From an uncultured Clostridia bacterium (GTDB lineage Bacteria; Bacillota; Clostridia; Oscillospirales; Oscillospiraceae), in assembly GCA_947367115.1 (NCBI GenBank), contig CANBCW010000018.1, forward strand, positions 1 to 37,364: a DNA stretch of 37,364 nucleotides. The letters are read 5' to 3'. A program made the translations under genes and the position numbers. The notes below the pieces were generated by a model. It did not search any database. It had not been told where the DNA came from and was given only the letters and a program-made list of their open reading frames with translations. Position 1 is the first letter of the stretch. Each line of letters opens with the position of its first letter. Positions 15,543 to 23,704 of the stretch are shown here, one piece after another.

Positions 15543-16249
15543 GCTGCAGCCTCCTTCTCTTCCACCGGAAATGCGAGGGCGCAGATACTGGCTGCGGCAA
15601 CGGTGCAGATCACAATGGCGATACCTGCCGAAACCGTATTAAGTACCGGCAGCCATCTAAACATACAGCTAAAGATCAGAGCCAGCACCATGCAGAGCAG
15701 CATGGGCTTTTCGCTGCGGGCTTGCGGGACGACGATGGCGATGAACATACCGTAAAGCAAAACGCCGAGGGCAGCGCGGACAGACATTGGAAGAATGGAG
15801 CCTGCAATTGCTCCCAGTGCCGTACCTGCGATCCAGCCTGCAGCCGCTACCGTTCCGGCGCCTACAAAAAAAGGAACCGTTAGTTTCTCGTTTCTGGACA
15901 TTCCCAGAGCAAAAACTTCATCAGTATTAAAAAAGGCTGCCAGCATTCTGGAACCAACTCCCACGGTCGGCCCAAGCCGCTGCCCTAACGCCAGACTCAT
16001 CAATGCGTATCGGCTGTTTATTACAAGCTGGGTCAGTATCATCTCGATAATGGCAGCCCCGGCCGCGATCACCGTTAATCCGGCAAACTGTCCGGCACTG
16101 GTCAGGTTGGATGCGGAGATCAGAATGGCTTGCAGCACACCAAGCCCCTGTGAAATTGCCATGGCGCCAAACCCGAAGCTGACGGAGAAGTACCCGACAC
16201 AGATGGGCATACCGGCTCGCATGCCGGCATAGTATTCTTTTATACTCAA
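15539..16249 (-). CDS. azlC: AzlC-type branched-chain amino acid exporter subunit
   Basis: A 236-residue membrane protein of the AzlC/YgaZ family. It has the N-terminal YYAGMRAGMPICVGYFSVSF pattern, the FGFGAMA segment, an SNLTSAGQFAG stretch and about seven hydrophobic helices. It exports branched-chain amino acids together with AzlD. It appears to start at TTG 16249; an ATG further in would delete the conserved N-terminus. A good promoter lies about 55 bases upstream. It is transcribed away from the livKHMGF import operon, so import and export genes share one intergenic region. Confidence 0.88.
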   Translation of the reverse strand: MSIKEYYAGMRAGMPICVGYFSVSFGFGAMAISQGLGVLQAILISASNLTSAGQFAGLTVIAAGAAIIEMILTQLVINSRYALMSLALGQRLGPTVGVGSRMLAAFFNTDEVFALGMSRNEKLTVPFFVGAGTVAAAGWIAGTALGAIAGSILPMSVRAALGVLLYGMFIAIVVPQARSEKPMLLCMVLALIFSCMFRWLPVLNTVSAGIAIVICTVAAASICALAFPVEEKEAAA

Positions 16250-16310
16250 ATGAGATCATCTCTTTTCAATAGGTATATAGCGGAATATGTGGAACGTTGG
16301 CTGGCTTCCT

Positions 16311-16339
16311 ATTTTACGCCATTTTTTGCAAGCCGTCAA
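16311..16339 (-). promoter_or_regulatory. azlCD promoter
   Basis: TTGACG (16339-16334) and TAAAAT (16316-16311) on the minus strand with a 17-base spacer. The rest of the 16250-16578 intergenic stretch is AT-rich and I see no gene in it; a frame at 16250-16519 lacks a ribosome binding site. Confidence 0.7.
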
Positions 16340-16578
16340 CTATGTGACGGTATTTCTGTGAATGATGGGATCCGGATATCAAAATATAACATACCACGGC
16401 TGACGGACGTTTGCACACCGTATAAAAACGATAAAAGTAGGAATATTACAGTGATTTCGAGGAAAAACGCAGAAAAACTATTCGGATATATTCTGATAAA
16501 ATATGTTAAAAAGTATTGAATACTCCGTGCGTGATGGGTAAACATTATTAATTTATTCAAAAAAAGTTAAAATAATGA

Positions 16579-16606
16579 TTGACAACAAGAAATATTTCGC
16601 TATACT
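16579..16606 (+). promoter_or_regulatory. livK promoter
   Basis: TTGACA (16579-16584) and TATACT (16601-16606) with a 16-base spacer, 36 bases upstream of the livK ATG. Confidence 0.8.
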
Positions 16607-16642
16607 AGAGAAATAAGCAAGAAACAATTGGAGGGGTTCCTT

Positions 16643-17812
16643 ATGAAATTCATCAAAATCACGGCGCTTATTCTTTCTCTGGTGATGTGCCTGGGTCTGT
16701 TTGCTGGCTGCAACAGCAGCGACAGCTATACAGCCAACAACACCGAATTCGTCATTGGCGTTTCTGGTCCTTTGACCGGCGGTGCCGCTATGTATGGCAA
16801 TGCGGTTAAGAATGCTGCCCAGATCGCAGTTGACGAGATCAATGCTGCCGGCGGCCTGAATGGCATCAAATTCAAGCTGGTGGTAACGGACGACAAGCAT
16901 GATGCGAACAATGTCGCTACAAACTACTCTTCCATGCTGGAAGGTGGTATGCAGGTTTCTCTGGGCACGGTTACAACTGCCCCTGGTCTCGAGTTCAAGA
17001 ACCTGTCCTTTGATGACAATGTGTTCTTCCTGACTCCCTCTGCCTCCGGCGACGACATTCCCACCAACCCCAACGGTTATCAGATGTGCTTTGCAGACGG
17101 TAATCAGGGTAAGGTTGCGGCTCAGTTCGTGAATGAAAATTTCGCCGGCCAGACGATTGGTGCCTTCTACAAGTCCGACGAGGCATATTCCAAGGGTATC
17201 TTCGACCAGTTCAAGGCCAATCTTGACGCTTCCATTACCGTTGTGGAAACTTCCTTCTCGGATGCCAACGCTACGGATTTCTCTGTGCAGATCGACACTC
17301 TGAAGGACTGTGGCTTCATCTTCATGCCTACATACTACACGCCCGCTTCTCTGTTCATGAAGCAGGCCAAGGATGTTATCAGTGCTTCCGCGGTTTACTA
17401 CGGCTGTGACGGTTTTGATGGCATCGACAACATCGAGGGCTTTGATATCACGACCATTCCCCAGAAGGTTACCATGCTTTCCCACTTCAACTCCAAGGCC
17501 ACGGATGGTGTTGCGAAGGAGTTTATCGACAAGTATACTGCCCAATATGGTGCCGACACGCTTAACCAGTTTGGTGCTTCCGCTTATGACTGCGTATACG
17601 CGATCTATGGCGCTATGAAAAAGGCTATGGATGAGGGTAAGAATATTCCTGTGACGATCAGCGCTTCTGATCTGTGTGACATCCTGAAAGAACAGTTTGA
17701 GGGTGGCTACACGCTGGAGAACGCTGTCACCGGCGATACGATCAAATGGGAAAAGTCCGGATACGTTAATAAGAGTGCTATTCAGTATGTGATCAAGGAA
17801 GCCAATTCCTGA
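16643..17812 (+). CDS. livK: Branched-chain amino acid ABC transporter substrate-binding lipoprotein
   Basis: Extracellular solute-binding protein of the Leu/Ile/Val family, 389 residues. The lipoprotein signal peptide ends in LFAGC at about residue 24, so the mature protein is lipid-anchored at that Cys. The family core follows: FVIGVSGPLTGGAAMYG, AAQIAVDEINAAGG, FKLVVTDDKHDA. ATG 16643 is chosen for GGAGGGG 6 bases upstream; a longer frame begins at a TTG inside that ribosome binding site. It is the first gene of livKHMGF and is followed by an intercistronic hairpin, which should give it more transcript than the permease genes. Confidence 0.92.
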   Translation: MKFIKITALILSLVMCLGLFAGCNSSDSYTANNTEFVIGVSGPLTGGAAMYGNAVKNAAQIAVDEINAAGGLNGIKFKLVVTDDKHDANNVATNYSSMLEGGMQVSLGTVTTAPGLEFKNLSFDDNVFFLTPSASGDDIPTNPNGYQMCFADGNQGKVAAQFVNENFAGQTIGAFYKSDEAYSKGIFDQFKANLDASITVVETSFSDANATDFSVQIDTLKDCGFIFMPTYYTPASLFMKQAKDVISASAVYYGCDGFDGIDNIEGFDITTIPQKVTMLSHFNSKATDGVAKEFIDKYTAQYGADTLNQFGASAYDCVYAIYGAMKKAMDEGKNIPVTISASDLCDILKEQFEGGYTLENAVTGDTIKWEKSGYVNKSAIQYVIKEANS

Positions 17813-17828
17813 TTTCAGACACAAATAT

Positions 17829-17859
17829 CTGCACATACCGTTTCCTGCGGTATGTGCAG
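17829..17859 (+). terminator. Intercistronic hairpin between livK and livH
   Basis: CTGCACATACCG and CGGTATGTGCAG (17829-17840, 17848-17859) form a 12-bp stem followed by TTATTTT. It probably causes partial termination or protects the 3' end of the livK message. Confidence 0.75.
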
Positions 17860-17904
17860 TTATTTTCCGTTGTAAGAAATATTTGATTTAAGTTGGTATC
17901 GTAT

Positions 17905-18777
17905 ATGGATGTAATTTTATCTACATTGATTAATGGTCTCAGCCTTGGCGGCATCTATGCCATGATCGCTCTGGGCTATACCATGGTGTACGGCATTGCC
18001 AAAATGCTGAACTTCGCCCACGGTGATGTGATCATGATTGGCGGCTATGTGATTTTCGTGTTCATGGCGACGAACAATCCGCTGCTGGCTGTTTTGATGG
18101 CAGTCGTATTCTGCGTGATCCTGGGTATTGTGATCGAAAAAGTTGCCTATAAGCCGCTTCGGGGTGCTTCGCCTTTGGCAGTGCTGATAACGGCGATTGG
18201 TGTGAGTTATCTTCTGCAGAGCCTTGCACAGATCATTTTCGGCTCCGCACCCAAAATGGTCACCGTATTTGAGTTTGGATCCATTGACCTGTTCGGTACA
18301 CCTGTGCAGGTTTCTGCTCTGGTTACACTTGGCGTGACCGTTGTGGTCATGGTTGCGCTGACGCTGTTTGTGAAATGCACTCGGCTGGGTCGCGCTATGA
18401 TCGCTGTATCTGAAGATAAGGGTGCGGCGCAGCTTATGGGTATTAATGTCAACGGTGTGATCACGGTTACATTTGCCATCGGTTCCGCTCTTGCGGCATT
18501 GGCAGGGCTGTTTTATTTGCTGAAGGCACCCAGCGTCTCCAGTACATTGGGGGCAATGCCCGGTATCAAGGCGTTCACCGCTGCGGTTATCGGCGGCATT
18601 GGTTCGATACCCGGCGCTATGCTCGGCGGTATTTTGCTTGGCATCGTTGAATGCATCTCCTATAAGATTACTGCAATCGCTCCTTATACGGACGCAATCG
18701 AGTTTTCCATTCTGATTCTGATTCTGCTGGTCAGACCTACCGGATTCCTCGGCAAGAAAAGGAGAGAAAAGGTATGA
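17905..18777 (+). CDS. livH: Branched-chain amino acid ABC transporter permease LivH
   Basis: First permease of the importer, about 290 residues with eight or so membrane helices. The start LINGLSLGGIYAMIALGYTM and MLNFAHGD are hallmarks of LivH, as is the late loop AFTAAVIGGIGSIPGAMLGG. I favour ATG 17905 over TTG 17893; neither has a good ribosome binding site, which is unusual for this operon. It overlaps livM by 4 bases. Confidence 0.92.
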   Translation: MDVILSTLINGLSLGGIYAMIALGYTMVYGIAKMLNFAHGDVIMIGGYVIFVFMATNNPLLAVLMAVVFCVILGIVIEKVAYKPLRGASPLAVLITAIGVSYLLQSLAQIIFGSAPKMVTVFEFGSIDLFGTPVQVSALVTLGVTVVVMVALTLFVKCTRLGRAMIAVSEDKGAAQLMGINVNGVITVTFAIGSALAALAGLFYLLKAPSVSSTLGAMPGIKAFTAAVIGGIGSIPGAMLGGILLGIVECISYKITAIAPYTDAIEFSILILILLVRPTGFLGKKRREKV

Positions 18778-19913
18778 GACTTGGAAAATTCAAAATCAAG
18801 CACTATATCAATTATTTTGTGATCGGTATACTGACGGCTGTCCTCAGCGCAATCGTCCTATCCGGCGGACGGCTGGATAATTCACTGCTGTTCCTGCTGG
18901 AGAAGGTTGCAATCAGCATCATTCTTGCGGTTTCGCTTTCTCTGGTTGTTGGTTTTCTGGGTGAGCTGTCCCTGGGACACGCGGGATTTATGTGCGTCGG
19001 TGCATACCTTGGTGGTAAAGTCGCTGTGCTTCTGATGCCAACGCTTGGGAACGGACTGATTACCTTTGTCATCTCGCTTTTGGCAGGCAGTGCCGCCGCG
19101 GCAATCTGCGGTATTATCATTGGTATCCCTGCGCTCAGACTGCGTGGTGACTATCTGGCAATTGTGACGCTGGCCTTTGGCGAGATCGTCAAGTCTTTGT
19201 TCCAGAATTCCTCGGATGAGTCCTTCGGTGGTTCTCTGGGTCTGGAAACACCGCGTTATGATAAAAAGTATCTGTTTATCATTGCGTTTGTTCTGGTGCT
19301 GGTAACCCTTGCTGTGGTGCAGAATCTCATGCGCTCGAAGCATGGCCGTGCCATTACGGCAATCCGTGACAATGAGATCGCGGCCAGAGCCACAGGAACC
19401 AATGTGACGAAGTATAAGCTTTTGGCATTTACACTATCCGCAGCCTTTGCCGGCGTGGCAGGTGTTTTGTACAGTTTCAGCAACTACACCGTTCAGAGTA
19501 CGAAGTTTGGCTATAATTACTCAATTGAAATTCTGGTTATGGTTGTGTTGGGCGGTATGGGCAGCATTAACGGCTCTATTATCGCCGCAACGCTGATTAC
19601 GTATCTGAACACCAAGCTGGCAACTGTATTGACCGGTGACCTGGCCGTGCTGCAGAACCTGCTGTACGCACTGATCCTGATCGCGATCGTCATCTACAAC
19701 AATGCTCCTGCGCTGAAAGGCTTCCGCGATAAATACAATTTTGGCGCGCTGATGGAGAAGTTTAAGAAAGCCAGTCCTGATCCCGCAAACATCAAAGACG
19801 ACAAAGCCAAATGGGATGTTGTTCCGACGAAGATCAGTATGGACGAAATTCTGTCGATTGATTTTGTTCCGCAGAATGAAGACAATACTTGGGAGAACGG
19901 AGGGGAGAACTGA
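18774..19913 (+). CDS. livM: Branched-chain amino acid ABC transporter permease LivM
   Basis: Second permease, 379 residues. The segments VVGFLGELSLGHAGFMCVGA, IGIPALRLRGDYLAIVTLAF and VVLGGMGSINGSIIAA match LivM. A soluble tail of about 60 residues after the last helix (rich in Lys, Asp and Glu, with KISMDEILSIDFVPQNED) seems longer than in typical LivM and may be lineage-specific. Its TGA overlaps the ATG of livG by one base. Confidence 0.92.
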   Translation: MRLGKFKIKHYINYFVIGILTAVLSAIVLSGGRLDNSLLFLLEKVAISIILAVSLSLVVGFLGELSLGHAGFMCVGAYLGGKVAVLLMPTLGNGLITFVISLLAGSAAAAICGIIIGIPALRLRGDYLAIVTLAFGEIVKSLFQNSSDESFGGSLGLETPRYDKKYLFIIAFVLVLVTLAVVQNLMRSKHGRAITAIRDNEIAARATGTNVTKYKLLAFTLSAAFAGVAGVLYSFSNYTVQSTKFGYNYSIEILVMVVLGGMGSINGSIIAATLITYLNTKLATVLTGDLAVLQNLLYALILIAIVIYNNAPALKGFRDKYNFGALMEKFKKASPDPANIKDDKAKWDVVPTKISMDEILSIDFVPQNEDNTWENGGEN

Positions 19914-20683
19914 TGGCAGAGTATATTCTTGAAACAAAAGAACTGGGCATCTCCTTCGGTGGATTAAAAGCAGCGCAGAATGTGAACATCCGGATCAAGA
20001 AAAATCAGATATACGGATTGATCGGCCCCAACGGCGCCGGCAAGACCACGATTTTTAATCTGCTGACTTGTGTTTATAAGCCTTCCGCCGGTAAGTTCTA
20101 TCTGGACGGAGAGGAAATGAAAGGTCTTTCTCCGGATAAGATCAACCATAAAGGAATCGCGCGCACATTCCAAAATATCCGTTTGTTCAATAATATGACA
20201 GTTGTCCGAAATGTTATGGTTGGCCTGCACAATTGTCCGGAGTACAAGTGCAGTGTGATCGAATCTGTGCTGCGGCTGCCCCGGCATTTCAGGGTTGAAA
20301 AAGAAATGCGTGCTAAGGCCAAGGAACTGCTTCGGATTTTTGATCTTGAGCAAGAGCGCAACAGTCTTGCCTGCAATCTGCCCTACGGTAAGCAGCGCAA
20401 ACTGGAGATTGCAAGAGCGCTGGCTACGAACCCCAAGCTGCTGCTCCTGGATGAGCCAGCCGCAGGTATGAATCCCCATGAAACCGAGGATCTTGCGCAG
20501 ACCATCCGTTTTATCCGTGACCATTTTGATATGACGATCCTGCTCATCGAGCATGATATGAATTTCGTGTCGGATCTGTGCGATGAGATCACAGTCCTTA
20601 ATTTTGGCACAGTTCTGGCAGAGGGAAATACGAAAACGGTGCTGCAGGATCCTGAAGTCATCAAGGCATACATCGGAGGATAA
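19913..20683 (+). CDS. livG: Branched-chain amino acid ABC transporter ATPase LivG
   Basis: ATP-hydrolysing subunit, 256 residues. Walker A GPNGAGKTTIFNLL, signature-like LPYGKQRKLEIARAL, Walker B LLLLDEPAAGMNPHE and switch His in LLIEHDMNFV. The N[LP]P-type signature instead of LSGGQ is normal for LivG. ATG 19913 is preceded by GGAGGGG; a longer frame from 19889 lacks support. It works as a heterodimer with LivF. Confidence 0.94.
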   Translation: MAEYILETKELGISFGGLKAAQNVNIRIKKNQIYGLIGPNGAGKTTIFNLLTCVYKPSAGKFYLDGEEMKGLSPDKINHKGIARTFQNIRLFNNMTVVRNVMVGLHNCPEYKCSVIESVLRLPRHFRVEKEMRAKAKELLRIFDLEQERNSLACNLPYGKQRKLEIARALATNPKLLLLDEPAAGMNPHETEDLAQTIRFIRDHFDMTILLIEHDMNFVSDLCDEITVLNFGTVLAEGNTKTVLQDPEVIKAYIGG

Positions 20684-20688
20684 GCGCT

Positions 20689-21399
20689 ATGGCTATGTTG
20701 GAAGTTAAAAATCTGGAAGTGTACTATGGCGTTATCTGCGCGCTTAAGGGGATCAGTTTTGAGGTCAACGAAGGGGAGATCGTTTCCCTGATCGGTGCCA
20801 ACGGCGCGGGGAAAACGACCATGATGCAAAGCATCGTGGGACTAATCCCAAAAAAGAATGGTGAGGTGACCTTCAACGGTCACGATATTTCGAGAACACC
20901 CTGCCACAAGATCGTGAAACTGGGCATGACACAGGTTCCGGAAGGCCGCCGCATTTTTCAGGAGCTGACGGTGTATGAAAACCTCCTGATGGGCGCATAC
21001 ACAATCCGGGATCAGCAGCGCTTTAAAACGGATCTGGAAGCGGCCTTTGACCGTTTTCCGAGACTTGCGGAGCGGCGCAATCAAATTGCCGGTACACTTT
21101 CTGGCGGTGAGCAGCAGATGCTGGCAATGAGCAGAGCGCTTATGTGTCATCCGAAGCTATTGATGCTTGATGAGCCATCCATGGGCTTATCGCCGCTGCT
21201 TGTGGATCAGGTGTTTGAGATCATCAAGGAAATTAACCGTGAGGGTACGACGATTCTTCTCGTGGAGCAAAACGCCGGTAAATCTCTGGCGATCTCCGAC
21301 CGTGCGTATGTTATGGAAAACGGAAGTATCGTCCTTTCCGGAACAGGGGCGGAGCTTGCTTCCAGTGAAAAGGTGCGCAAGGCTTATTTAGGCGGTTAA
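20689..21399 (+). CDS. livF: Branched-chain amino acid ABC transporter ATPase LivF
   Basis: Second ATPase, 236 residues. Walker A GANGAGKTTMMQSI, the LivF-typical VPEGRRIFQELTVYENL, signature LSGGEQQMLAMSRAL and Walker B LLMLDEPSMGLSP. GGAGG lies upstream of ATG 20689, and only 5 bases separate it from the livG stop. Last gene of the operon. Confidence 0.94.
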   Translation: MAMLEVKNLEVYYGVICALKGISFEVNEGEIVSLIGANGAGKTTMMQSIVGLIPKKNGEVTFNGHDISRTPCHKIVKLGMTQVPEGRRIFQELTVYENLLMGAYTIRDQQRFKTDLEAAFDRFPRLAERRNQIAGTLSGGEQQMLAMSRALMCHPKLLMLDEPSMGLSPLLVDQVFEIIKEINREGTTILLVEQNAGKSLAISDRAYVMENGSIVLSGTGAELASSEKVRKAYLGG

Positions 21400-21415
21400 G
21401 TTAAAACGGTGCTAA

Positions 21416-21445
21416 AGCCCGGTTCAGTCATTGCTGAACCGGGCT
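21416..21445 (+). terminator. Hairpin at the end of the liv operon
   Basis: AGCCCGGTTCAG and CTGAACCGGGCT (21416-21427, 21434-21445) form a perfect 12-bp stem with a 6-base loop. There is no T-run after it, so it may be a 3'-end stabiliser or a weak terminator. Confidence 0.6.
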
Positions 21446-21470
21446 GAAAGCATGCCGAAGAAGAATTTCC

Positions 21471-21500
21471 TTTACAGAACAGATTTTTGTGTGGTATACT
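21471..21500 (+). promoter_or_regulatory. Promoter of the adenine methylase gene
   Basis: TTTACA (21471-21476) and TATACT (21495-21500) with an 18-base spacer, 23 bases upstream of the GTG start. Confidence 0.6.
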
Positions 21501-21522
21501 ACATTGGAACGGAGGCGGTAAG

Positions 21523-22647
21523 GTGCATTCCATCATAAAATGGCCCGGCGGAAAGACGCGGGAAATCGATAAAATTAAATATCTGATCCCGCAAAATTTT
21601 GCAAGATATGTCGAGCCGTTTTTTGGCGGCGGCGCGCTGTATTTCCATCTGATGCCGAAATCCGCCGCAATTAACGATATTTCGGCTTCTTTGATCAGCT
21701 TTTATCGGTTGGTCAAAGCACAGGATCAGAAGCTGCGCAATCTTCTGATTGGCTATAATGACAGCTTTCAGAATCTAATTTCTGTCTGCGATAAAAACGC
21801 TTCGGCGTTGATTGGTATTTTTGAGGAGCTGTATAACGATAGAATCAGCAAAGAAGATTTGATCCATGCGGTCAGTCAATTCCTGTCCGGCGTGGAAGGG
21901 GATATCCTTTCCGGCTTTCGTCAGGCGCTGATTCTGAACACGGATGAGTTTGTTGAACTGCTGCGCAAAATGGCAGTGGACAAGTTTATCAGAACTGTGT
22001 CGCATTATCGAAAAAAGCCCTTCTCCGCAAAAGACCTTCGTGAAAATCTGATTACGGGCTTTGCAAGCGGATATTACATGTACTTCCGCAAGGTGTACAA
22101 CGATATCAGTCTTGGGCGTATCTATGATTGCGGCGAAGCCTATGCCGCGGCGAATTACTATTTTATCCGGGAATATTGCTACGGTTCCATGTTCCGTTAT
22201 AATGCGAAAGGGGAGTTCAATATTCCTTATGGCGGTATGTCGTACAACCGGAAGGATATGAAGTCCAAGATCGAGCTTATGTTCAATCAGAATGTGGAGC
22301 AGTTATTCAACGGAACGGAGATCCACTGTTCTGATTTCGAAGTATTCTTTGACAATCTTCAGCTTTCCAAAGAGGATTTCATATTCCTAGATCCGCCCTA
22401 CGATACGGACTTTTCGGATTATGAGGGCAAAGCCTTTACAAAAAATGATCAGGAGCGCCTGGCGAATGCATTGAAGCGTACAGAGGCTAAGTTCATCCTG
22501 GTTATAAAGAATACAGATTTTATTTATGGGCTGTACGAAAAGAATTTCAATATTCTCAGCTTCGATAAGCAGTATACATACAATGTCCGAAGCCGCAATG
22601 ACCGCGACGTGGAACATCTCATTATAACAAACCTCCCGGTTTTTTGA
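21523..22647 (+). CDS. D12-class DNA adenine N6-methyltransferase
   Basis: Dam-like methyltransferase, 374 residues, that would methylate adenine in a short DNA site using S-adenosylmethionine. The N-terminal IIKWPGGKTRE and VEPFFGGGALYFHL (SAM-binding motif I) and the catalytic FLDPPYDTDFS (motif IV) near residue 295 are in the order of class D12 (alpha) enzymes. The GTG at 21523 has GGAGG 7 bases upstream; the frame extends to an ATG at 21487 without one. No restriction enzyme gene is next to it, so it appears to be an orphan methylase with a regulatory, replication or phage-defence role. The recognition site cannot be read from sequence. Confidence 0.9.
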   Translation: MHSIIKWPGGKTREIDKIKYLIPQNFARYVEPFFGGGALYFHLMPKSAAINDISASLISFYRLVKAQDQKLRNLLIGYNDSFQNLISVCDKNASALIGIFEELYNDRISKEDLIHAVSQFLSGVEGDILSGFRQALILNTDEFVELLRKMAVDKFIRTVSHYRKKPFSAKDLRENLITGFASGYYMYFRKVYNDISLGRIYDCGEAYAAANYYFIREYCYGSMFRYNAKGEFNIPYGGMSYNRKDMKSKIELMFNQNVEQLFNGTEIHCSDFEVFFDNLQLSKEDFIFLDPPYDTDFSDYEGKAFTKNDQERLANALKRTEAKFILVIKNTDFIYGLYEKNFNILSFDKQYTYNVRSRNDRDVEHLIITNLPVF

Positions 22648-22665
22648 GGGGTTCACAAAACAGTT

Positions 22666-22699
22666 AATCCGACCTATGGTTACGATCGTAGGTCGGATT
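22666..22699 (+). terminator. Terminator after the adenine methylase
   Basis: TCCGACCTA and TAGGTCGGA (22668-22676, 22689-22697), extended by A-T pairs on the outside, followed by TTTTTG. A good intrinsic terminator. Confidence 0.85.
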
Positions 22700-22774
22700 T
22701 TTGTATGATGTTTTGATATGCCTCTCGCCCTTGAGTATTACAATCAGATATGTATAACCAACTTGCTGCAGAGT

Positions 22775-23511
22775 TCACATTTTTACTTTTCCTTTCATCC
22801 GTCTATAACAATATACCACATATCCAATCACCAACAGCCAACAAATACCATAAGACACATAATACCAACTGTCAAATGCGATGTTTTCAATAAAGTTATA
22901 TGTACCATGTAATATTACCAAAACAAGTAAATTTCCATTGCACAAGAATATACACGCATACACAAGCCCTAAAAGTAACGGTATCAGCACGCGATATATA
23001 GCTCCACCCAACGTAATGTTTTCCGTATTCAAGAAATAAGCTGGAAGATGAGATAAAGCAAATAAGATTGCCGAAATAATGATAATCGTCAGGTCGCTTT
23101 TAAAAATCTTTTTCATTTGCGTAACAATGAACCCTCTGTATATCCATTCTTCGGTAAATGCCACAAATACATAGCAAAACAAACTGCAATTTAAAACACC
23201 TATCCAATTGATTTCATATTGTCCAATAGCTTTACCGACAAACATAACAAAGAAGATAAAACTCACATTGACCAATAAGATAATCAAACTTTCAAAGTTG
23301 AAAATATTTTTACTAAATTCTCTTAACGTTTGCTTACATAAACATACACACCCAATTAGTCCTATAACAAGAAACTGTATCGAATACGCAGGGTCAATCC
23401 ATTCTAAAATACTTGCAATTTTTTCATTCGTATACAAAAACGAATAGTTTAAAACATATGGCAATAAATTTAATAAATAAATCGCTGATATTTTTATCCA
23501 GGTTTTTTCAA
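22775..23511 (-). pseudogene. CPBP intramembrane protease with apparent frameshift at its start
   Basis: The intact frame 22775-23464 encodes a CPBP (CAAX protease and bacteriocin-processing) membrane protein with EEWIYRGF (motif 1, Glu-Glu-x3-Arg), FALSHLPAY (motif 2) and LHGTYNF (motif 3). Upstream codons stay open and hydrophobic (WIKISAIYLL) back to a TGA at about 23520. The best start, TTG 23511 with GGTGG 7 bases upstream, is in another frame; one extra A in the A6 run at 23503-23508 would join them as Met-Lys-Lys-Thr-Trp. Either a homopolymer error, a phase-variable tract or a recent inactivation. Much more AT-rich than its neighbours, suggesting transfer. Roles of the family include bacteriocin self-immunity. 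Confidence 0.75.
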
Positions 23512-23570
23512 AGTATCACCACCCAAACCAGTACATCCTCCATGAAATTCTTATTTATCGATATGCTTTG

Positions 23571-23599
23571 ATCTTATCATACGAAATCAAATGATACAA
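23571..23599 (-). promoter_or_regulatory. Putative promoter of the CPBP protease gene
   Basis: TTGTAT (23599-23594) and TAAGAT (23576-23571) on the minus strand with a 17-base spacer. Confidence 0.5.
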
Positions 23600-23704
23600 G
23601 AACAGGAACGGCAGATCATACCGGCTGTTCCTGTTAACTGTCTTATGGTATCCACCTATTAATCCCGGGAGGTTTTTGCACTGTAACGATTCAGAGCTTA
23701 ATCA

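Noticed and set aside
16250..16519. 89-codon plus-strand ORF in the azlC-livK intergenic region
   Set aside because: No ribosome binding site, AT-rich, overlaps the azlCD promoter; no similarity recognised.
16553..17836. 427-codon antisense ORF opposite livK
   Set aside because: Runs across the livK promoter and signal peptide in reverse; no domain or ribosome binding site.
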